From positions 392-41,070 of the forward strand of contig PKVW01000024.1 in the NCBI GenBank assembly GCA_003131585.1: a stretch of 40,679 nucleotides of DNA, in the 5' to 3' direction. This stretch comes from Acidobacteriaceae bacterium (GTDB lineage Bacteria; Acidobacteriota; Terriglobia; Terriglobales; Acidobacteriaceae). Positions 39,789 through 40,679 of this stretch are shown here, in pieces (the stretch's first letter is position 1; each line of letters opens with the position of its first letter). Below the pieces are notes generated by a model. It saw only the letters and a program-made list of their open reading frames with translations. It did not search any database and was not told where the DNA came from. A program made the translations under genes and the position numbers.

Positions 39789-40484
39789 TCACCGGGCCCC
39801 ATACGGATATCTCAGCCCGCGCTCGCCGAAAACTTTCACCAGCAGCGCTCCCGAGACGAATCCGCCCACGTGCGCCCAGAACGCTACTCCTCCAATGTTT
39901 TGGCCCTGCACGGCGAGTGCGGTCGCGGTCCCGCTCAGGAAATTCAAAACAAACCAGTAGCCCAGGATGATCCAGGCCGGCACCCATAGCACAAACACGA
40001 AGAACCAGGTCAGCACGCGGGCTTTCGGATACAGGATGAAATAGGCCCCCAGCACGCCGGCAATGGCTCCGCTGGCTCCCACCGCGGGCACGGTCGAATG
40101 CGGACCAACCGCCACCTGCGTGCCCATGGCAAGCAATCCGGTGAGAAGATAAAACACCAGGTACTTGAAGTGCCCCAGATAGTCCTCGACATTGTCGCCA
40201 AAAATGTAGAGAAACCACATGTTGCCGAGCACGTGCATCCATGACACGTGCAGGAACATCGACGTGAAGAAGGGAAGCACAATCGCCGGCAGCGCGTACT
40301 TGGGCGAGCCTGCCAGAAACAGCGCCAGATGCGACGGCACCACGCCGAACTGACCCAGCAGCAGATCCCGGCTCCGGGGAGCCAGTGCCGCCTCGAAGAA
40401 AAAAATCGCCACGTTCAGCCCGATTAAGAAGTAGTTGAGCCACGGAGTGCTATATCGAGGCTGGTCGTCGCGAATGGGAAGCAT
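39789..40484 (-). CDS. rhomboid family intramembrane serine protease
   Basis: This 231-residue protein has six predicted transmembrane helices. The catalytic Ser138 is in VGASGAIAG and His205 in FWAHVGGFVSG; Asn88 in HVLGNMWFL forms the oxyanion side. The long L1 loop (about 36-70) is also typical. Rhomboids cleave transmembrane substrates within or near the bilayer. The substrate is unknown. The gene is the last on the right, with a 31-base tandem repeat and a family 1 repeat behind its start. The start is ATG 40484. Confidence 0.95.
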   Translation of the reverse strand: MLPIRDDQPRYSTPWLNYFLIGLNVAIFFFEAALAPRSRDLLLGQFGVVPSHLALFLAGSPKYALPAIVLPFFTSMFLHVSWMHVLGNMWFLYIFGDNVEDYLGHFKYLVFYLLTGLLAMGTQVAVGPHSTVPAVGASGAIAGVLGAYFILYPKARVLTWFFVFVLWVPAWIILGYWFVLNFLSGTATALAVQGQNIGGVAFWAHVGGFVSGALLVKVFGERGLRYPYGAR

Positions 40485-40533
40485 GGGAAATCTGGTAACT
40501 TAGTAATCGGGTAATCGTACTAGAATCGCTCCT

Positions 40534-40595
40534 CCGAAGTGTTTTGGGAAAGGCAAGGCTTCCACCGAAGTGCTTTGGAAAAGGCGAGGCTTCCA
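40534..40595 (-). repeat. 31-bp tandem repeat, two units
   Basis: CCGAAGTGTTTTGGGAAAGG, then CAAGGCTTCCA (40534-40564), is followed at once by a second 31-base unit (40565-40595) that differs at three positions. It lies 50-110 bases before the rhomboid start codon, where a promoter is expected. Confidence 0.88.
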
Positions 40596-40614
40596 CAGGC
40601 TCCCGCGGATTCTC

Positions 40615-40679
40615 GCGAGATTCGTATCGGGGCATGCCTTCAGGCATGCCGCAGGTTCCGTGTTATGAATGCGCCTTTA
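40615..40679 (-). repeat. dispersed palindromic repeat, family 1, copy C
   Basis: Inverted relative to copies A and B. Reading on the minus strand: AAAGGCGC, then about 25 bases, then GGCATGCCTGAAGGCATGCC and CCGATACGAATCTCG. The window ends inside its first palindrome. Confidence 0.8.

Overview
The window looks like chromosomal DNA from an acidobacterium, probably a soil Terriglobia/Koribacter-like lineage. This is inferred from gene content, not from a marker gene: a DUF2934 protein, a PEP-CTERM secreted protein behind a sigma-54-type promoter, a Bacillus-type three-subunit succinate dehydrogenase, secreted DinB-like and DUF5715-like proteins, many short palindromic dispersed repeats, and a fairly high GC content. 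No plasmid, phage or CRISPR signature is visible.

Region by region. (1) 100-5835 is a polyamine neighbourhood: N-carbamoylputrescine amidase (aguB), a divergent deoxyhypusine-synthase-like gene with a His-rich repeat leader, and a pyruvoyl-dependent arginine decarboxylase. It is interrupted at 3172-4467 by a toxin-antitoxin islet: brnT-brnA, a truncated second antitoxin, and a GIY-YIG nuclease-like gene. (2) 6078-10736 carries a LysR regulator abutting a POTRA protein, a Cys glutathione peroxidase and small unknowns. (3) 10797-13273 holds NADP isocitrate dehydrogenase and malate dehydrogenase. The succinate dehydrogenase operon sdhC-A-B lies at 19462-22983, so three TCA enzymes are close together. 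(4) 14361-16446 holds a Phd/PIN toxin-antitoxin cassette wedged against the 3' end of a cyclophilin gene; a decayed copy of that 3' end lies on its other side. A second, exported cyclophilin follows. (5) 16517-19159 carries an M19 dipeptidase, a small P-loop kinase-like protein and a DUF5715 protein. (6) 23190-31262 carries rdgB, a large membrane protein, a receiver/double-PilZ protein, the PEP-CTERM protein, a cyclic-nucleotide-binding protein, a beta-helix protein and tRNA-Arg(ACG). (7) 31736-35412 carries a Cu+-type P-ATPase with YHS and metal-ribbon N-terminal domains, a divergent metal-binding-like ferredoxin-fold protein without CxxC, and a TlpA-like lipoprotein. (8) 35467-40484 carries a GT4 glycosyltransferase, two PTPS-type pterin synthases, folE and an SDR (a possible tetrahydrobiopterin-like cluster), a DinB-like protein and a rhomboid protease.

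The most unusual points are five. The Phd/PIN cassette is flanked by direct repeats of a host gene's 3' end and has an operator/promoter predicted to give a leaderless mRNA. A GIY-YIG gene overlaps by four bases a truncated BrnA-like antitoxin. The deoxyhypusine-synthase-like protein has a 5-residue His repeat. The PTPS-PTPS-FolE-SDR set resembles a biopterin pathway. Several families of dispersed palindromic and tandem repeats decorate intergenic spaces. All functions are read from sequence by eye; no searches were run.
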